From positions 1 to 7,986 of the forward strand of contig CAZJKM010000116.1 of the NCBI GenBank assembly GCA_964546645.1: DNA of 7,986 nucleotides. Reading direction: 5' to 3'. A model generated the notes under the pieces. The model made no database searches and was not told the origin of the DNA. It saw only the letters and a list, made by a program, of their open reading frames with translations. Below are positions 6,856 through 7,986 of the stretch, one piece after another. Origin of the DNA: A37T11 sp964546645. Lineage in GTDB: Bacteria; Bacteroidota; Bacteroidia; Sphingobacteriales; Sphingobacteriaceae. Both the position numbers and the translations under genes were made by a program. Each line of letters opens with the position of its first letter. The first letter of the stretch is position 1.

Positions 6856-7512
6856 ATGACACTAAAAAAGATAACAGCTGTATTATTTGTCGTGGGAAGT
6901 ATGTTGTTTACTCCTGTACATTCGTCAGATTTAATTAACAATTCGAGCGATCCGAAAGAGGAGAAAAGCCAAAAAGAACCTATATTTATTTCTTTTACGA
7001 TGAACGCCAAGGGAGGAGTTCAGGGAACAAGTCATTTTCATGTTATGTTATCTACAGATTTTAAGGGAGAGGCTACGGCTAGAAACATAAGTAGAGCCAA
7101 GTGGACAGATATTACCGACAGGTTTACTTTTCCTAAACTGGAAACCGGAGATGAAGAAAAAAGTATATTTAGCAAGGTTAGTGGCGATATTTCAGATTTG
7201 TTGAGCACGGGACAGACATATACGATAGCATTTCGACAAATCGTTAAGGATCAGACTGTACATGGAGGGCAGAGCCAAATTCGGATTCGTAATTTCCAGC
7301 TTGCAAAAGGAACGGATGCTACGAGAACAGTTATACTCGATCACGGTAAAGCAGCATGGAGCTTGTTTACCAAAGGTAAATTTCGACCTAATCGTCCGAA
7401 CATCTCCGAATCACAAATCGTATTGCGTGGTAACCATGGCAAGGCTGTTAGCTACCTGGAGGCCGAAACGGAAGCATGGGCCATTTCAAAACCACAAACA
7501 TTGGAAGATTGA
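6856..7512 (+). CDS. Shortened DUF5017-like secreted protein (copy 3), not a lipoprotein
   Basis: This 218-residue protein matches only the middle domain of copies 1 and 2. The signal peptide (core about 7-18) ends near VHSS and has no lipobox cysteine, unlike the other two copies. A charged Lys/Glu linker (about 32-41) leads straight into FTMNAKGG, equivalent to the start of the second domain of copy 2. Conserved blocks are KWTDITDRFTFP from 82, DISDLLSTGQ at 111-120, IRIRNFQL at 142-149, LRGNHG at 190-195 and ETEAWAISK at 204-212. The FYSGE-type first domain and the PKD-like tail are absent, and the protein stops directly after the AWAIS strand. It lies downstream of the terminator-like hairpin and is visibly more A/T-rich than the upstream genes. 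It could be a functional soluble carbohydrate-binding domain or a decaying partial duplicate; intact signal peptide and frame favour function. Confidence 0.68.
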   Translation: MTLKKITAVLFVVGSMLFTPVHSSDLINNSSDPKEEKSQKEPIFISFTMNAKGGVQGTSHFHVMLSTDFKGEATARNISRAKWTDITDRFTFPKLETGDEEKSIFSKVSGDISDLLSTGQTYTIAFRQIVKDQTVHGGQSQIRIRNFQLAKGTDATRTVILDHGKAAWSLFTKGKFRPNRPNISESQIVLRGNHGKAVSYLEAETEAWAISKPQTLED

Positions 7513-7542
7513 TAATGAATAGTAATACTATTTAAATAAATT

Positions 7543-7986
7543 ATGCGGGGGATAATCATCGGATGGATAGGTATAAGTGTTTTCGCTAGCGACTTGCTTT
7601 TTGCCCAAGGATCGGAACTGGAGAGAAGACAACAATATCTCAAAGAAGTTCTTCAGATCAATATCGATCAACTGTTTCGAGAAAATACACGACGTGTCAG
7701 CGTGCAGGACAGTGTTTGGACAGATTGGTTACAGCGTGCAGGTGAGTTACCGCCAGATTTTTCCCAGATACGTTCTACACCTATGCTGCCTGAACCCTTA
7801 GTGCAGTATGAGGGTGAACGAGAAATAGCCATTACAACGAACGAACAATGGCAAAAAAAACGTGATTGGATCAAAGAGCAATACCAATATTGGGTATCGG
7901 GTCATTTTCCTCCTGCGCCGGACAATCTTCAGGCAGTGATATTGTCAGATACATTGACCAGAGGTGTTAGGATTCAAGTGATACAG
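7543..7986 (+). CDS. Secreted alpha/beta hydrolase, probable carbohydrate esterase, N-terminal part (runs off window)
   Basis: An open frame of 148 codons from ATG 7543 reaches the right edge without a stop. The signal peptide has a hydrophobic core at about 4-20 and a likely cut after LFA (residue 21); no lipobox is present. The mature start contains WTDWLQRAGELPPDF (59-73), STPMLPEPL (78-86), EQWQKKRDWIKEQY (101-114) and GHFPPAPDNLQ (120-130). From memory these resemble the N-terminal segment of Bacteroidota alpha/beta hydrolases annotated as acetylxylan esterase or glucuronoyl-esterase (CE15)-like. The catalytic Ser, acid and His would lie beyond the window, so activity cannot be confirmed. 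It begins 30 A/T-rich bases after the short DUF5017-like gene and probably shares its transcript. With the SGNH esterase it would give the locus two unrelated de-esterifying folds. A different alpha/beta hydrolase specificity is quite possible. Confidence 0.62.
   Translation, partial: MRGIIIGWIGISVFASDLLFAQGSELERRQQYLKEVLQINIDQLFRENTRRVSVQDSVWTDWLQRAGELPPDFSQIRSTPMLPEPLVQYEGEREIAITTNEQWQKKRDWIKEQYQYWVSGHFPPAPDNLQAVILSDTLTRGVRIQVIQ

Noticed and set aside
7577..7801. 74-codon + strand open frame near the right end
   Set aside because: It overlaps the longer frame from 7543, which has a signal peptide and hydrolase-like motifs and stays open to the window edge; the 74-codon frame has neither.

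Overview
The window reads as part of a polysaccharide utilization locus (PUL) of a Bacteroidota bacterium. The evidence is the C-terminal end of a SusD-like glycan-binding lipoprotein, a run of short secreted or lipidated proteins all on the + strand, A/T-rich leaders in front of start codons rather than strong Shine-Dalgarno sites, and several DUF5017-type proteins, a family known from Bacteroidota. I cannot fix the genus. The G+C of most genes looks close to half, which would fit a Sphingobacterium/Pedobacter relative or a Bacteroides-like organism.

Layout, left to right: SusD-like C-terminus (1-165); a DUF5017-type lipoprotein (212-1192); a perfect 9-bp hairpin (1205-1232); three consecutive phosphodiester glycosidase (NAGPA/DUF2233) lipoproteins (1244-2650 with two N-terminal IPT/TIG domains, then compact copies at 2673-3533 and 3536-4384); a second DUF5017-type lipoprotein (4453-5481); and a secreted two-domain SGNH/GDSL esterase with a GxDLY N-terminal domain (5513-6625). 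This tightly packed block is probably one transcript. A 230-base non-coding stretch follows, with a small terminator-like hairpin and two adjacent stem-loops. Beyond it lie a third, shortened, non-lipidated DUF5017-like protein (6856-7512) and the start of a secreted alpha/beta hydrolase resembling carbohydrate esterases, which runs off the window (7543-7986).

Working model (inference): the SusC/SusD pair imports a glycan, the DUF5017 lipoproteins act as extra surface glycan-binding proteins, the three NAGPA-family proteins cleave sugar-1-phosphate diester bonds, and the two esterases remove acyl or similar ester groups. No ordinary glycoside hydrolase or polysaccharide lyase is visible. The locus therefore looks aimed at a phosphodiester-containing, ester-decorated glycan such as a phosphomannan, teichoic-acid-like polymer or phosphorylated capsule. 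This triple phosphodiester-glycosidase cassette, bracketed by two DUF5017 proteins, is the most interesting element here.
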